Source: Owenia fusiformis (lineage: Eukaryota > Annelida > Polychaeta > Sabellida > Oweniidae). From it: a stretch of DNA of 64,000 bases. Where the stretch lies: positions 29,701,375 through 29,765,374 of the forward strand of contig CAIIXF020000005.1 in the NCBI GenBank assembly GCA_903813345.2. Reading direction: 5' to 3'. Below, one piece after another: positions 1 to 12,153 of the stretch. How positions within the stretch are numbered: the stretch's first letter is position 1; each line of letters starts with the position of its first letter. Both the position numbers and the translations under genes were made by a program. The notes beneath the pieces were generated by a model. That model had not been told where the DNA came from and made no database searches. It saw nothing but the letters and a program-made list of their open reading frames with translations.

Positions 1-3000
1 CCGATAAGTTGAAGTCAAGTCATCTCCATACAAAATCTATCGCTAAATTTATTTTTGTCCGATTCAGTGTTTTATGAAGAGAATAAAAATAGTCAAATTG
101 CAATATATTGATTATGATTTGATATAAAGATTGTTACCGAATTACGAACGGTTGGATTTATCAGCAACGATGAACTTTTGAGGCTGACAAATTGACGAAT
201 CGCAGATAATTAAACAATCATTTTTTGAGACAAATATTTCATACTTGTGACAATTTCCGATCTCAATTTGTCTCCAGGTTTGTCCCTTTTACAAGGATGT
301 GTAAAAAAAATTGCATATGCTTCATAAACAACATTACCTAATATGTCAATGGATTATATGTGACAAAATATAGACTTAGCAAATTGAATTGTCTCCCGTT
401 CTTGTGATTTATTAGATGATTAATTAACTTGTGAACATACGTCTAACATTGTGCAACAGTAATTTCATCCTTCAACGGTGGGCGGATTGAAATTATTTAT
501 TACAATTCTTATAGAATATTGCACATAATCAAGAGGGAACAGTGGGCTCTCTGCATGATTCTAATGAGAAATATGTCTGCCTCTAACAGTTTTAAATAAC
601 TTTATATTGTCGATCGAAGTTTTGACAACTACAATTCAACAAGCCGACAACATATTGTACAGGGTGGGCCAAAACTTTCTTTGTGGATGGATTTTCTTAG
701 TGGTTGGAGAGAGATCATTCAAAGATACACTATGGGTTTCATTGCATCTTCTCATCGACAGGGTCGGTGGATCTGGTGTATCTGAACATGAGTGATACCA
801 AATAAATGAATGCTCCTCATACTCAATTATCAATGTACTCGATAATGTTTTTGGCACTTTGATGCGTCTCTTTGCCGATAGTCTTCATAAGATGTTTATT
901 TGGTCCTTATGTCGGAGCCATCACTACACCTACTCACTGTAACCTGTTCAGTCCTGTCATAATAGTGATCAATTTTGACACTGATAAAACACTAACACGC
1001 CTAATGAAGGTCTACATTAAACCATCCAATCTAGGTCTCAACAATTTGTAATCTGTTTATAAGTTTAGTAGCCTATATTGTTCACGCATTTTTTGGCGAC
1101 ACCCTTTTCGTAGATGATTTCTTCTGCAGAAAGCAGTGAGATATGAAATGTACTTAGATAAAGATATGTTAATGACTCTTAAAAGTAGAAATGCTGAAAC
1201 TCTACTCTTCCCAAACCATGAATTCAGCACATAATTTGCAAATGTCCATCCCTTTGTCACAATGGTCCATAAAATGTACCCGAGTAACGCATAGCAACAT
1301 CAAAGCACAACCCATATAATTATACTTATTGGAACCTGTTGAAATGGCACTTTACTTTCGCGACTGACTGTAATTGCAAATTATGAATATGTTTCCAATT
1401 TACTCCTGATTATTCTTGCGTGTATTTGACAGATAATGGAAAAGATAGCCGGGAGATGATAACTACTTTTTCATTGCATTTGACGTTAATTTTAAATTCT
1501 TGTTGCAAGATGAAGTTACAAGTTCATATTGGATAAAAAAAATCCATATATCTGATGCAGAAACAAACTGCCGAGTGTGATGTCAGTGATGAATGTCTAT
1601 TTGTTGCATTTTTGTCGCCTTTCATATTCCGATGTTTACCGAATATTGATTCGTATCATTCCGGAATACGAGCATCTCGTTTCCCAGTTCGGTTTTCAAT
1701 GATGAAAACATCATATCTTGGAAATCCAAGATGGAATACAGGGTGAATTTAGACTGTTGGAAGGTGCTTAGAATCACCTATCTTACTTATCCAATGTTTT
1801 CCTTCGCAAAGAACGGTGGTGGTGGTTCAGTACAAATATATTGCCTGATGCAAATTAAAGTCAAAAATAAGCTCATAACCGATTTATTTATTTATAAATG
1901 AGCTTAATTAAGTCTCTTTGCTGATTTTCAGGTACACCAGGGACGTATTAGTTCTCGTATTAGCTGAGTGTTACAGAGATGTAGTGTTAGGCATTTTATT
2001 TCAATAGTCAAAATAATTACACATATATCTTATATATAATGCCAAATCAATATCTAACTTGTGTACATATATTATTTGTCAATTTTATTTTTGGAAAACC
2101 CATAATCATAAAAAGACGAACAAAATGTTTGAAAGTGCTTAATATGTCAAATTCTCTAAAATTATTGGTCAATTTACATGTTTTAGCACTTGGCTTGTAT
2201 AAATATAAGATTCATTAGCGAAACAGTCGTAAGCGAGCAATAAAATAAGAAAAGAACTACCATTTTCCGATTTGATTATGCGATTTAAGTAGTTGTTGTT
2301 AGCATCATTGCTTTCTGCTAGGTAATGTTGAGAGGACGCGTGAATTGTTTGTTAATGATGGTGCTCTGGAATTACAGATTTTAGACATTTGGCAGGACGG
2401 GTTTCTGATGCGGAAAGAACGGACTTAGAGACTTGATAGGAAACCAACATTCTATACACAGTCATGTATATCAACCTTAATAAATATTCAAATTGAGTGA
2501 TGATAATGTTATTATAATAGGATTTAGGTGTGTCTCTTGGGCTAAATGCATATTCTATAACTACATCATAAGAGCATGACGACACCATAAATATCTTATT
2601 TGCAAGTAGTAAATGATAAACCTTACACAACCCTATATGACGACGACATTGATATATCATATACTGTCTGCGCACGACCACAGAGACTGGGTCACGGTGG
2701 AATGAATTCCTGATTTCGTCTTAAGAGGTCAATCTGGACTCTACAAGACTTGATATTTAAAGCCAGCTCTCCTGATCATTTAGTAAACAATTTAATAGGA
2801 TGTCTTAGGATAAGAGTGTATGCATGCGGCATATTGTATCATTTGCCTCACCTTTAAAAGATTGCTTTCTCTAGCTAAGACTAAGGTCGATGATACACTA
2901 AGGGAATAAAATGTATCCTCTCGACAAAAAAAGTATTGTAGCCAAATGCCCTTCAGAGTCCTCACTAATATGTTTCGAATCGAACGAGAAATCCCCCTTT

Positions 3001-3200
3001 TAGGGTATTATCGCACTTCAAATGGTAATTCGATTGAATTACAAACGAAATGCCTAAGCTAAAGCCGATTTCCTGACCATAGAGGCAGAATAGTGTTTTC
3101 GTAAATTGCCTTCTTTAAATCAATTGGACAAATCTTATTCTAGCTAGTTCGCATACTTTTTGTTGTATTCGCAAAAAAACTCAGTGCAATACAATGTAGC
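1..3200. other. Gene-free stretch at left edge
   Basis: No coding region, splice-bounded exon chain or RNA gene could be supported on either strand. Open frames here are short and of AT-rich random character. The only structured item is a single terminus of the CAGGGTG transposon type at about 657-680 (TA, then CAGGGTGGGCCAAAA), for which I found no matching right end. Confidence 0.6.
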
Positions 3201-3208
3201 ACACAGGC

Positions 3209-3231
3209 ACAATACAATACAATACAATACA
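3209..3231. repeat. ACAAT microsatellite
   Basis: Between four and five head-to-tail copies of the pentamer ACAAT. A partial earlier run (gcaatacaatg) lies about 25 bases upstream. Confidence 0.85.
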
Positions 3232-3324
3232 TGGGATGGGGGTGGTGCTAGAAGAACGATTCGTCACATATTTAGCGTATTTGCACAATTTATGAGACAC
3301 CCTGTGCGACTTGAATAATAGTAT

Positions 3325-3450
3325 CATAACAGTCAATGCTCATAAAGTGGTTGCGGTATTGCCGCAACGATAGCAGTTGCGCTCATGCCGCAATATAATG
3401 TCAAATTCAGTGCTAATATTATTTATTAAATTTGAGAGTTAAAAAATAAG
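3325..3450 (+). repeat. Dispersed repeat with TTGCGG..CCGCAA palindrome, copy 1
   Basis: This stretch reappears in inverted orientation at 25620-25760. Shared blocks are the palindrome TTGCGGTATTGCCGCAA, the segment GCGCTCATGCCGCAATA, and the segment GTCAAATTCAGTGCTA followed by ATTTATTAAATTTGAG. Two diverged copies 22 kb apart indicate a mobile or dispersed family. No coding capacity is seen. Confidence 0.75.
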
Positions 3451-3951
3451 TATTTATTTACAAAGTAAATAATAAATAAAATCATAATGTTTGGAGGCGG
3501 TTTTCTGAAGACAAATAATGATATGCTGATTCCTGACAGGCACAGATATATTCACTCCTGATCTACAACAAAAATGGCGGACTCTGAGTAAGTTGGCACG
3601 TTTTTATTTCTATTTGTTCAATTTATTATGTTGGGAGGAAGAGTGTGGGGTATACTCGGCCATGGGTACACGTAAATAAACTCGGGGGAGGGGGGTATGT
3701 ATGCAATTCTTGGGGGGCGGAATGTGCAGTCCTATAGGATCAGGACGATCTTTTTTGTAGACACTGGTGGGCCAAATTTCAAATTAAATTCCTTAACTTT
3801 ATTGTATTTTAATCCACATCAGGGGTCATATCCAAAGCATTTTAGTTAACTATAGCTATAAACATGGGCTCTACCATGATAGAGCCCATGCTATAAACGA
3901 GATGAGATCCGTCGAACTTCGATGTATGCGGTTACATATTGACCTGACCTA

Positions 3952-4341
3952 GAGTCCATTTCACTGCTTCTTTCGTCAGTAGAACGGCAAAAATAAGAAA
4001 TTGGGAGACCATTGTGCAATAATATATGGAAAAGTATATTCATAATGTACATGAATGACATTTGTATATCTTGGATTGCTTCTAGTTTGGCTTATAAAGT
4101 GTGTGGCCTCTTATATTTGGATGTTTCTCTGCCATGTTATTTTCAATAAGATTAACATGGCTGAAATTCTTCAAATTACAAGACGGCACAGGCTTATTGC
4201 ACAAAAAACTAAAAAATCTGAAATATACAAATGTCATTCATGTACATTATGAATATACTTTTCCATATATTATTGCACAATGGTCTCCCAATTTCTTATT
4301 TTTGCCGTTCTACTGACGAAATGAAGCAGTGAAATGGACTT
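3952..4341. mobile_element. Foldback MITE with TA target duplication
   Basis: The two arms of about 120 bases are near-perfect reverse complements: 3952-4072 begins GAGTCCATTTCACTGCTTC and 4215-4341 ends with its complement. The arms also share GTAGAACGGCAAAAATAAG and CATAATGTACATGAATGAC. Both ends are flanked by TA (3950-3951 and 4342-4343), as expected for the Tc1/mariner superfamily. The centre of about 140 bases has no conserved coding sequence. Overlapping reading frames here are shadows of the inverted arms. Confidence 0.85.
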
Positions 4342-4389
4342 TAGACTATATCCTCTAGTCTGAAATTTTTTTGAAATTTGGATATAGAC

Positions 4390-4625
4390 TAGACCTGACC
4401 ATGGGGCTTTTTTGACATTGGCTTATATTTCCGTTTAACGAAGTCCGCCATGTTTGTTTTTGAAAAATTTTAAAAGAAGATTGAAATCACCAACAGGCGA
4501 GATCTTATTCAAGACGACTGACCCAGAAAATATGAATTATCGGCAATTGTCGAAAATAGTTCCCTATGGACTAACAAGGGGCATGTCTTATCCAATTCCA
4601 GGACTTATAGTCCTGCACCTCCCTG
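4390..4625 (+). repeat. Dispersed repeat, second copy inverted at 24780-24900
   Basis: The segment CCATGGGG..TTTTTTGACATTGGCTTATAT..CGAAGT.CGCCATGTTTGTTTTTG continuing to CCAACAGGC matches the reverse complement of 24780-24895. The reading frame starting at 4454 lies wholly inside the repeat and is not supported as a gene. Confidence 0.7.
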
Positions 4626-5149
4626 GTAATCTGGTAATGTTTTCAATCAAACTGTGTCAAATATACAAGTGTATTAGTCGCATAAATATAATTAAAAGCG
4701 ATGAAATCAAGTTTTGATTTGATTTGAGAGTATGACCTTCAGTTATTATTGATAGTAGGAATCGACGGGGCGGAATCACTCACAGTTAAAAATAAATAAA
4801 TAAACTACGATCTTTACAAGCTACACTTTTTTACAATTTTTTATCCAATATTGCAAGATTTATGGTACATCCAGGCCGTCCAACTGTCCCGCAATTTGCG
4901 TATTTGTCACGCATTTGCTGGAAAATTTGAAGTCACGACAGTTTTTTTTTGCGTGACAGAGTTTGTCATGCAAATATGCAATTTACCTGATTATTGTCCA
5001 GCAAAAATATTCCTGTAGAAAAACTTTCAAAAATGATCGGTGATACACCACAAAACCGAACGACAAAAAAAAAAATGAACGCATTTCGTTCAGACTTTTC
5101 ACGCGGATATGGTATATGTCACGCATTTTGCCTGAAATATTTCATACCT

Positions 5150-5289
5150 GCCCTACTACAAATTCTCAGGTGTTTAAATCTGATGTAAATCTGATTTAAT
5201 TAACTTTAATGACCTTCTCAAGGTCAAAAAAGATTCATTATATTGTGAGCAATTATGTGGTGACATTTTGACATGTTAATGCCTTGTTT
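5150..5289 (+). mobile_element. Right-end fragment of hairpin/satellite repeat family
   Basis: It carries a degraded satellite core unit (CTTTAATGACCTTCTCAAGG, then TCAAAAAAG) followed by the family's right end GTGGTGACATTTTGACATG..TTAATGCCTTGT. It belongs to the family whose longest copy is 13203-14648. Confidence 0.75.
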
Positions 5290-5373
5290 CAAATTTTGTG
5301 ATCATGACAAGACTCATATATAGCAGAATAAATATTCACATTTCACAAGTAGTAAAATTTATTATCTAATAAT

Positions 5374-6634
5374 CACGGTGTTATAGCATGACGGTTACGA
5401 CAAGGCGATTTGCAAAATTTTGCGGTAATGATTACAAAAAATGGTGGATGGGAAAGACAGCATGTCCTCTTTCTCGCCTGTAGGCAAGATTCACAGATAA
5501 GATTTCCTTTTTAACTAGTTCCATTCGGTGACATATATATGGATGGTTATAAAGACTGGGTCAAATCTGCCAGGTGGTTTACTAGAAGCGGAATATAAGC
5601 TGTAAACTTACCGACTGAGATGTCCAAGTTCATATTTTTTAGTCCATTCTCGTGATTTCTCAGTATATGTGCCTCAGAGCCACTCAAACTATTAACAGTA
5701 AGTAAACTGTGTATAAACAAGCCATAAAATGACAAATTCAGAACAGGAACGTGGTCATATTGTAAATAATAAGGTTTCAAACGCAATGTCGTATGTATGA
5801 ATTCTATGGACGGTAACGTATTGTAGTAGATGTACATTAGATGTTCAGCGGACGGTGACGTGCATGTACATCTTTCAAGTTAAGGTTGCTAGTTCTGATA
5901 GCCTCTTTCCATGTAATTGTTATAATGGGTAAGAAATGGAATATTGAATTGCTTATATTTGTTTTCAGGACTCGCAAGAGACGCTCTTGTTTGAGCCTCT
6001 ATAGGGCAAGGAAAAAATTGTGTCTTGCTTTATTAATGAAACCAATTTAAGTAAAAAAGATAGCAATGAAGAGGCAAAAGAAGAATTAGCATCAAGTACT
6101 GATGAATATGACAAAATTAATATCAATGAATCTGGGATACATATTTGAACGAGGTTCGCGTAACCGTCAATCAATTTTTGGCGTAACCGCTAATTAAAAA
6201 TACAATATTATGGCTTAAGTAGAACATATTAGGTGGTTTCCAATGCTCAATTCGCTTTTTATGATCGTATGTTGGTTACATCTATATACCCTGAGGTCGT
6301 TAGGCAATGTAGACCATGCCCTGACAACAAAAACAAACAAATTACTAAATTTTGTGAAGTTTTGAATTTCAAACTCAACAGTTTTTCGCTTATTTCATGT
6401 TATCCCCGGGCATCAATTTGCAAAAAATACGTTCAAACTATACATTACTAAATGCATCACCGAATGCAATGTCTACAAAAATCGTTCATCCTTTCATTGA
6501 TACACAGTAGAAGAAAATACTGCACCAACCTTAGTTTTCTGTTCCATCTCGGCCATTTTATTGGATAAATCAGTGATCGTAGTCGTCTAATCTCGTTTTC
6601 AGAGGTGTCGTAACCGTCATGCTATAACACCGTG
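5374..6634. mobile_element. DNA transposon with ~30-base TIRs and 5-base target duplication
   Basis: The left end CACGGTGTTATAGCATGACG continuing GTTACGAC is repeated exactly inverted at the right end (6606-6634). Both sides are flanked by ATAAT (5369-5373 and 6635-6639), a 5-base target duplication. The TIR motif CGTAACCG recurs internally at about 6161-6190 (GTAACCGTCA and GCGTAACCGCTAA), possibly extra transposase-binding sites. No intact transposase is seen. A short acidic open stretch lies on + at about 6060-6147, and an ATG-led stretch reading MAEMEQKTK lies on - at about 6558. Superfamily is not assigned. Confidence 0.85.
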
Positions 6635-7322
6635 ATAATGTCAAATGATAATCCGCAACATGACTTATACATAAGTTTAAATCGAGAAAACAAAAAACTC
6701 ATATCTAGGAAGTTCATCCATATTGTTACATTGATGTTCCGTAAAAGTAACTCGTTGTGGAACAGTGATCCATGTAGGGTTAAACTTTGGAAAAATACAT
6801 GGTCCTCTATTAATTGAAATTTCTACAATGTGCAGATTTTTGGTTCTACTTTTTTTTGAGGATGGGGGTTGGAAGGTTTATAATAAAGACTGGTCAGTGT
6901 TTTCCATAGCTAACCTCAAAATAGTGTTAAACAAATTTTGATCACGACCTTGTAAAGCTACTGTGTTAGATTCCTGGTTTTTAGTCTTAGATGTGTCATT
7001 TTCCAGAATAATCAATGAAAGCTAAGTCTGGCAAATATCTCATTTCCATATTATACTTTTTCAGAGAAACTATGAACACAAAGAAAAGGAAAAGGGACAG
7101 GATACACATTTCATAACAGTTTGAAGGTAAGGTATCGAAACCATTTTTGTTATTTTCTTACATGACAATGAGGACTTCTTGTGCTGAACCTTTTCTCAAT
7201 GATACTTTTCCTGATGAAATCTCACTTATTGAAAGCACATTAACATGTGATCAAACTACTCATATTCTTTCTGTATCAATACAAAGCCATAATAAAAAGT
7301 AGGTATCTTTATGCTTTTGCAG

Positions 7323-10300
7323 ACTGGGCTTACCAGAAGTGCAAGCATTGTGAATTCACAACAAACAAAAGGGGCATGATGGGACATCATGTTAGGAAAG
7401 AACACCCAAGAGGTAAGCCTAATTTTGTAAAGTATATGACCCTGTCATAGGCATTAGACAGCTGCTTTAGGACAATTCTACAACCAAAATATTTTTTTCT
7501 AATTATTAGACTCTATTTAAAAAAAAAAGTAATTGGAACTTGGAACTCAATGTCAAGCGTAGGGGCACTGTCTATACTTAAGAATATGAATGTTCCAAAT
7601 GAAATTTATCAATAATGTATAGACTCCTACTGACTAATTTTTGTGAGCAGCTTCTAACTATACCAGAGGCGGATCTACCCCATTTGCCAGAGTATGGCAT
7701 CAGTACGCCTGTCAGATTTACCATTTTTTCCCCAAGATAATCAGATGAATGGGGACTCACTAAGGTTATACAATATCATTGTATCACTAATGTTATTTAA
7801 TATCATTGTATCACTTTAATGCTATATAATATCATTGTATACATCTGTACTTAATTGTTTACTTAAACTGTATACAGGGTGTTTCATATGTATGCACCCC
7901 CATCAACTCATAATTGTAGTATTGCCAGCCTATCATGTTATAAATCATTTTGTTCCTCATGGAAAGTTATATAAGATTGCAGTTTCAGAATACAGAGGCG
8001 TCCCTGAAAAAGGATATAATGTATCAAAGTGTGTGGGCAGGGATCATGGGGAAGGAATTTCTGGTCGTTTTGAGGGCAATTTAAAGGAAAAATTTAGTTT
8101 CTGTATTTCACATTTCTAGCTAGGGTAGCATATTACATGAATTAGTTTAGGGGGGGAGGTGCATACATATGAAACATGTCAACAGATTGTACGTCTTCTC
8201 ACATTTCTTAATAGACAGTTTTGTCATTAACTCATGGTGTTTTAAACTTGATTTCTTTCCTGTACCAAATTAATATTAATAAGTTTAATTTAGATAAAGC
8301 TGCAGCCCATGGCTATTATTTAATCAGTCATTGCTAATTACTTTATACAGATTGAACAAAATGTTAAATGGTACCAACTTCCAAATGTTGTATAGCTTTG
8401 GTTGACCATCTTTAGTTCTGGTAATTCCATATCTAATTCATGTTGATTATTCTTGTAAGTATGATTTCAGGAAGAATACTCATGAGATATAATTGAATGG
8501 TTTTTGAAATGATGAAATAATCTGAACAAAAAAAGCACATTTTACCGGTACTTAACACTTTCTAATACCTACCAACAATAGACATTATAATTACATGTAC
8601 AGACCAAATGAATTAAACTGTTTGTGATTTGTCTTCAAGATAATGGCACTGTGACATGTGGCATTCGTGGATGTGAGGAGGAGGTGCCCAAAGATGGCCT
8701 AAAAGCACTTGTGTGTGTCCATAAAGGTGAGGTTTGTTATAGATGGTAACTTGGAGCAATTGTTAATAAACTGTATGTTAAAATATCTTATGTTGAGGGC
8801 AAATCAAAAGGCCGTGGTAAATGGGTGGAGATAAATCAAAATGTACAATAAATTAACTCAATTACTCAGATGCGAGTAGGTAATTACCAGTTTCGCCACC
8901 AAGTAGCTAATTCGGGGGAAATGAATATAAAATCGTAAACTTGAATATTCATCAGTTATATTGGTTCATTTTTCATGTTACCCTTATGTATCTTATCGTT
9001 TTACAAATTAAAATATGCCCAGTAAAAGAAAATGTTATCTGCCCAACACAAGAAACACAAGAAAAGATATTTCACTTTTTGTGATTTTACAACATGGGGT
9101 CTATGGTGAATCTCCTCGACCTAGAAGTAATATTTTCAAAGAAAATTAAATTTGCAAAGTTGATCAAGTCTTTTCAAAACCACATTTCTGGATGTGATTT
9201 TACATGCAGATTCCAAGTCTGACATCAGTTTGACTATTTAATGAAGTAAATCAAGATTATTTCTACTCGCATCTAGTCTATTTAATATGGCCCTTTCTTC
9301 CTGAATCACAGAATATCATTGAATCTTATATTGTTTACTGTATTTTTTTTTGTTTTAACTTTGACATCACTAATTTGGTATATTTTATCTATTTTAGAAG
9401 ATATCAGTCGGAAATTTGAAGATGATATTGAGGCTGCTCCATGTGATATTAAAGAGAAGCTACTTCCAGCATGGAAAAATTGGGTATGTATGAGGCAATT
9501 ATTAGTAAAACATTCTTTGAACTGAACCAAAAACTTTGTGCCAAAATAAATTGATCTGAGACTTTTCAGGGGGTTTTTCAACTTGAAATAAGTATTTTCG
9601 TAAGGAGCAGTTTCCACTTCCTTCATATCCTTCCAACTTGTTATTTTATTTTGGCAGGGTGTTTATCTTGATTTGCCAAGTCATTTAATGTAAGTTTAAT
9701 AGATTGATTTGAGTGTTCAATCATTTTCAGGTTTACTGGTGCCCATAGATGAAGCGAATGACACAAGGACAGATGGACCAAATGAACAAAACAACATGGG
9801 GACACAAGGACAGATGGATCGAATGACACAAGGACAGGTGGACCAAATGAACAAAACAACATGGGGACACAAGGACAGATGGATCGAATGACACAAGGAC
9901 AGGTGGACCAAATGAACCTAACAGAATGGGGCCAGACAGACAGATTGACACAAGGACAGATGGACTGAATGATAGTGGGACAGATGGAGAGAGTGACACA
10001 AATGGACCAAATGAACAAAACAGCATAGGGACTAATGGGAAGAATGACATGGGTACAGTTCGAGAGAACAACATAGGGTCAGGCGAAGAGAATGACATTG
10101 AGACAGATGCACAAATGAACATTGGAAGGGGAGGACAGAATGACATGGGAGAAGATGGCCAAAGTTATACTGGGCCAGTAATACAGAACAACAGGGGTAC
10201 AGCAGAACAGAACAACATGGAGATAGACAAAGTGAATGAGTTGGAGACAGATGGACAGAACAAAAAGCAGAATGAGATCTCAAATTTGAGAACAAACACA

Positions 10301-12153
10301 CGAATTAAACGGGAATACACCATTTATGGGAGTTCAGACACACAGTGGTATGAAGGTAAGTGGAAAAGGTTGTCAAGAGACTCAAGATTGATAATATTTC
10401 TATCCTTTATATTGCAAAAAGTCTGACAGGATATACAGCATGATTTCATTCTTCCATCGATGTTCGAAATGAGTATTGGCCACAAATTTTATATCGCTAG
10501 CCTTGTTCTGACTTTATATTTAAGAGATTTGAGTTTCAACCTTTGGTTGTCCTTCAGTCACAATCAAAATGTCAAAAAAAGTTTTTTCAAATTGATTTTT
10601 GGATCCAAATTAAATCTTCCTAAACACAAAGTACCTACTGAGGTCTGAAAAAGTAAAATCATCAAGGTCAAAAGTTGAGGTTATCAAACTTGATCACAAA
10701 CATTGTCAGCAACATATTGGAGGTCAAAAAGGTATTTTTAACTTGCCCAAATGTTTTTTCAATATCTGTATCACTTTTGAAACCATTCACAGGTGGTGAC
10801 ATTTTGTCATGTTAATGCCTTGTTTGCCATTTTCTTGTTAAAACTCTTTAAATGTCGTAAAGCCGTATTTTGCTTTAAGTAAGCAACACTTGCAACTTGC
10901 AAGTAGAAATATGTATGATGTAGGGCTGCCATCGAACTCAAATGTCAGTGTCGACAGTCGAACTCTGCTGTCGAAAATATTGTCGACAATCGAACTTTCC
11001 AGGGAGAAAAAATCATCGGGAAAAAAAGAAAAATTATTTCTGTGTTGTTGGTTCGTTTTTTCCAAATCTTTCAACACAAATATCATACAAATGTTAATAT
11101 GTTTATTTTGTTGCAGGTTCACAGAACTGGAGATAAAAAAACTAGTGAGAAAACAAGAGAAAAAAGGAATAAAAATGTAAAAAAACGCTCACTTCGTTTT
11201 GTTATTCTTGCCCTTACCTTGCTAGGTTCCAGCACAAAGAATCTGCAGCACTATTCTTAGCCCATGTGTATCGTGTTAGGCAGTGGTATACTTTATATGA
11301 AATGATGAATGATAATTATAACTATAAAATTGCGTGTCTAATAACAAAACATAACACCCTTTTTTAACTTTTAACTTGTATTAACTTTATAACAACCTTC
11401 CTTCTGAAATACAGCGGTATCGTGGTGATCAGTAAAGGATTGCAGAGTGCTGCAACATCATACATGGTGGGAAGTACGGTAAACAGGCGAAGAATTTATG
11501 TTGACATTTTTATCTGGTTCATTAACACACTTTATACACTATCGGGGAAAAGCTTCATATAACTTATATTCATATTGGTATGTAATTGCCTAATATTGTT
11601 ACTAAATGCCAAGTTAATAGAATATTATAGACGAAAATGGGACAAATACCTGCAATGTTTCGACCGGGATTTATTTCGACTGCTCGGGCGAAATCTCGTA
11701 CAACGTCTCGCAAGAGAGAAGAGAAGTCATGAAGGGAACTTCCGGGTGAATTTATTTTTTGAAAATGAAATGAATGTGAACAATATTTCCGCAGAATACG
11801 CACACATAACACGTTGAAATGTGTATTGAAATGTATTGGGGCCATTTGGATATTTTCAAGTAAGTATTGATATCGTTTGCTGTCGACATGACGGGAATTT
11901 TGTCGACTTCGTTGTCGAACTTGCATTTTGACTGACAAGTCGACGTTCCGACTAATGATGGCAGCCCTAGTATGATGAGATATGATATAGTAGCAGTGGC
12001 TTTATTCGTATTATGTTTCTATTTCCAGGCACAATAACCACACGGAAAAAGAAGTGCATAACAGTATCCTTGGATAATGGTGACGAGACATCAATGACCC
12101 TCAAACACGCAAATTATTGCCTAAAGCAAAATAATTTGGTTATAATAGACTGA
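7323..12153 (+). CDS. C2H2 zinc-finger protein gene, 5' end unresolved, repeat exon out of frame
   Basis: Five exons bounded by AG/GT are seen: 7323-7412, 8640-8726, 9398-9487, 9731-10355 and 12029-12153 (stop TGA 12151-12153). All joins are phase 1. The first exon encodes a C-x2-C-x12-H-x4-H finger (CKHCEFTT..GHHVRKEH). The second encodes DNGTVTCGIRGCEE..CVHKG, a further Cys/His cluster, and the third the acidic EDISRKFEDDIE. The fourth encodes hydrophilic D/T/G/Q/N-rich repeats ending RIKREYTIYGSSDTQWYE, and the fifth a basic tail with KKKCITVSLDNGDE. The fourth exon holds three 65-base tandem units (9756-9950). The unit length is not a multiple of three, so upstream and downstream frames agree only if two units are removed. 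No ATG exon was found; the candidate at about 7065-7127 has stops. A likely poly(A) signal AATAAA is at 12932. It could be a nucleic-acid-binding host protein or an old transposon gene; the function is unknown. Confidence 0.6.
7875..8180. mobile_element. CAGGGTG-type MITE in zinc-finger gene intron
   Basis: The left end TA-CAGGGTGTTTCATATGTATGC is mirrored by GCATACATATGAAACATG at 8161-8178, giving TIRs of about 20 bases. The terminal CACCCTG of the right end has decayed. It lies in the first recognised intron of the zinc-finger gene and has no clear coding content. Confidence 0.65.
9756..9950 (+). repeat. 65-base tandem repeat inside exon 4
   Basis: Units start at the GAATGACACAAGGACA motif at 9756, 9821 and 9886. 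The first two are near identical over 65 bases and the third diverges after about 40. Opposite-strand open frames over 9641-10146 are by-products of this repeat. Confidence 0.9.
10650..10828 (+). mobile_element. Right-end fragment of hairpin/satellite repeat family
   Basis: A degraded core rich in AAGGTCAAAA motifs leads into the diagnostic end CAGGTGGTGACATTTTGTCA, then TGTTAATGCCTTG. It sits in the last intron of the zinc-finger gene. Confidence 0.75.
10921..11969. mobile_element. hAT-type non-autonomous element with exact 8-base target duplication
   Basis: The ends TAGGGCTGCCATC and GATGGCAGCCCTA are perfect inverted repeats. The flanks GTATGATG (10913-10920 and 11970-11977) are identical, which is the hAT-superfamily signature. 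Subterminal GTCGAC and TGTCGAA motifs cluster within about 80 bases of both ends, consistent with transposase-binding sites. Internal open frames (11042-11260, 11575-11817) show no transposase motif I recognise. It is inserted in the last intron of the zinc-finger gene. Confidence 0.9.

Noticed and set aside
7064-7127. Possible first exon of the zinc-finger gene
   Set aside because: It has good acceptor and donor sites, but every frame contains a stop, including a TAA in the frame required by the next exon. At most it is untranslated.
9641-10146. Long - strand frames rich in SLCHSIHLSLCP repeats
   Set aside because: They are antisense images of the 65-base tandem repeat and its diverged neighbours, with no start or splice context.
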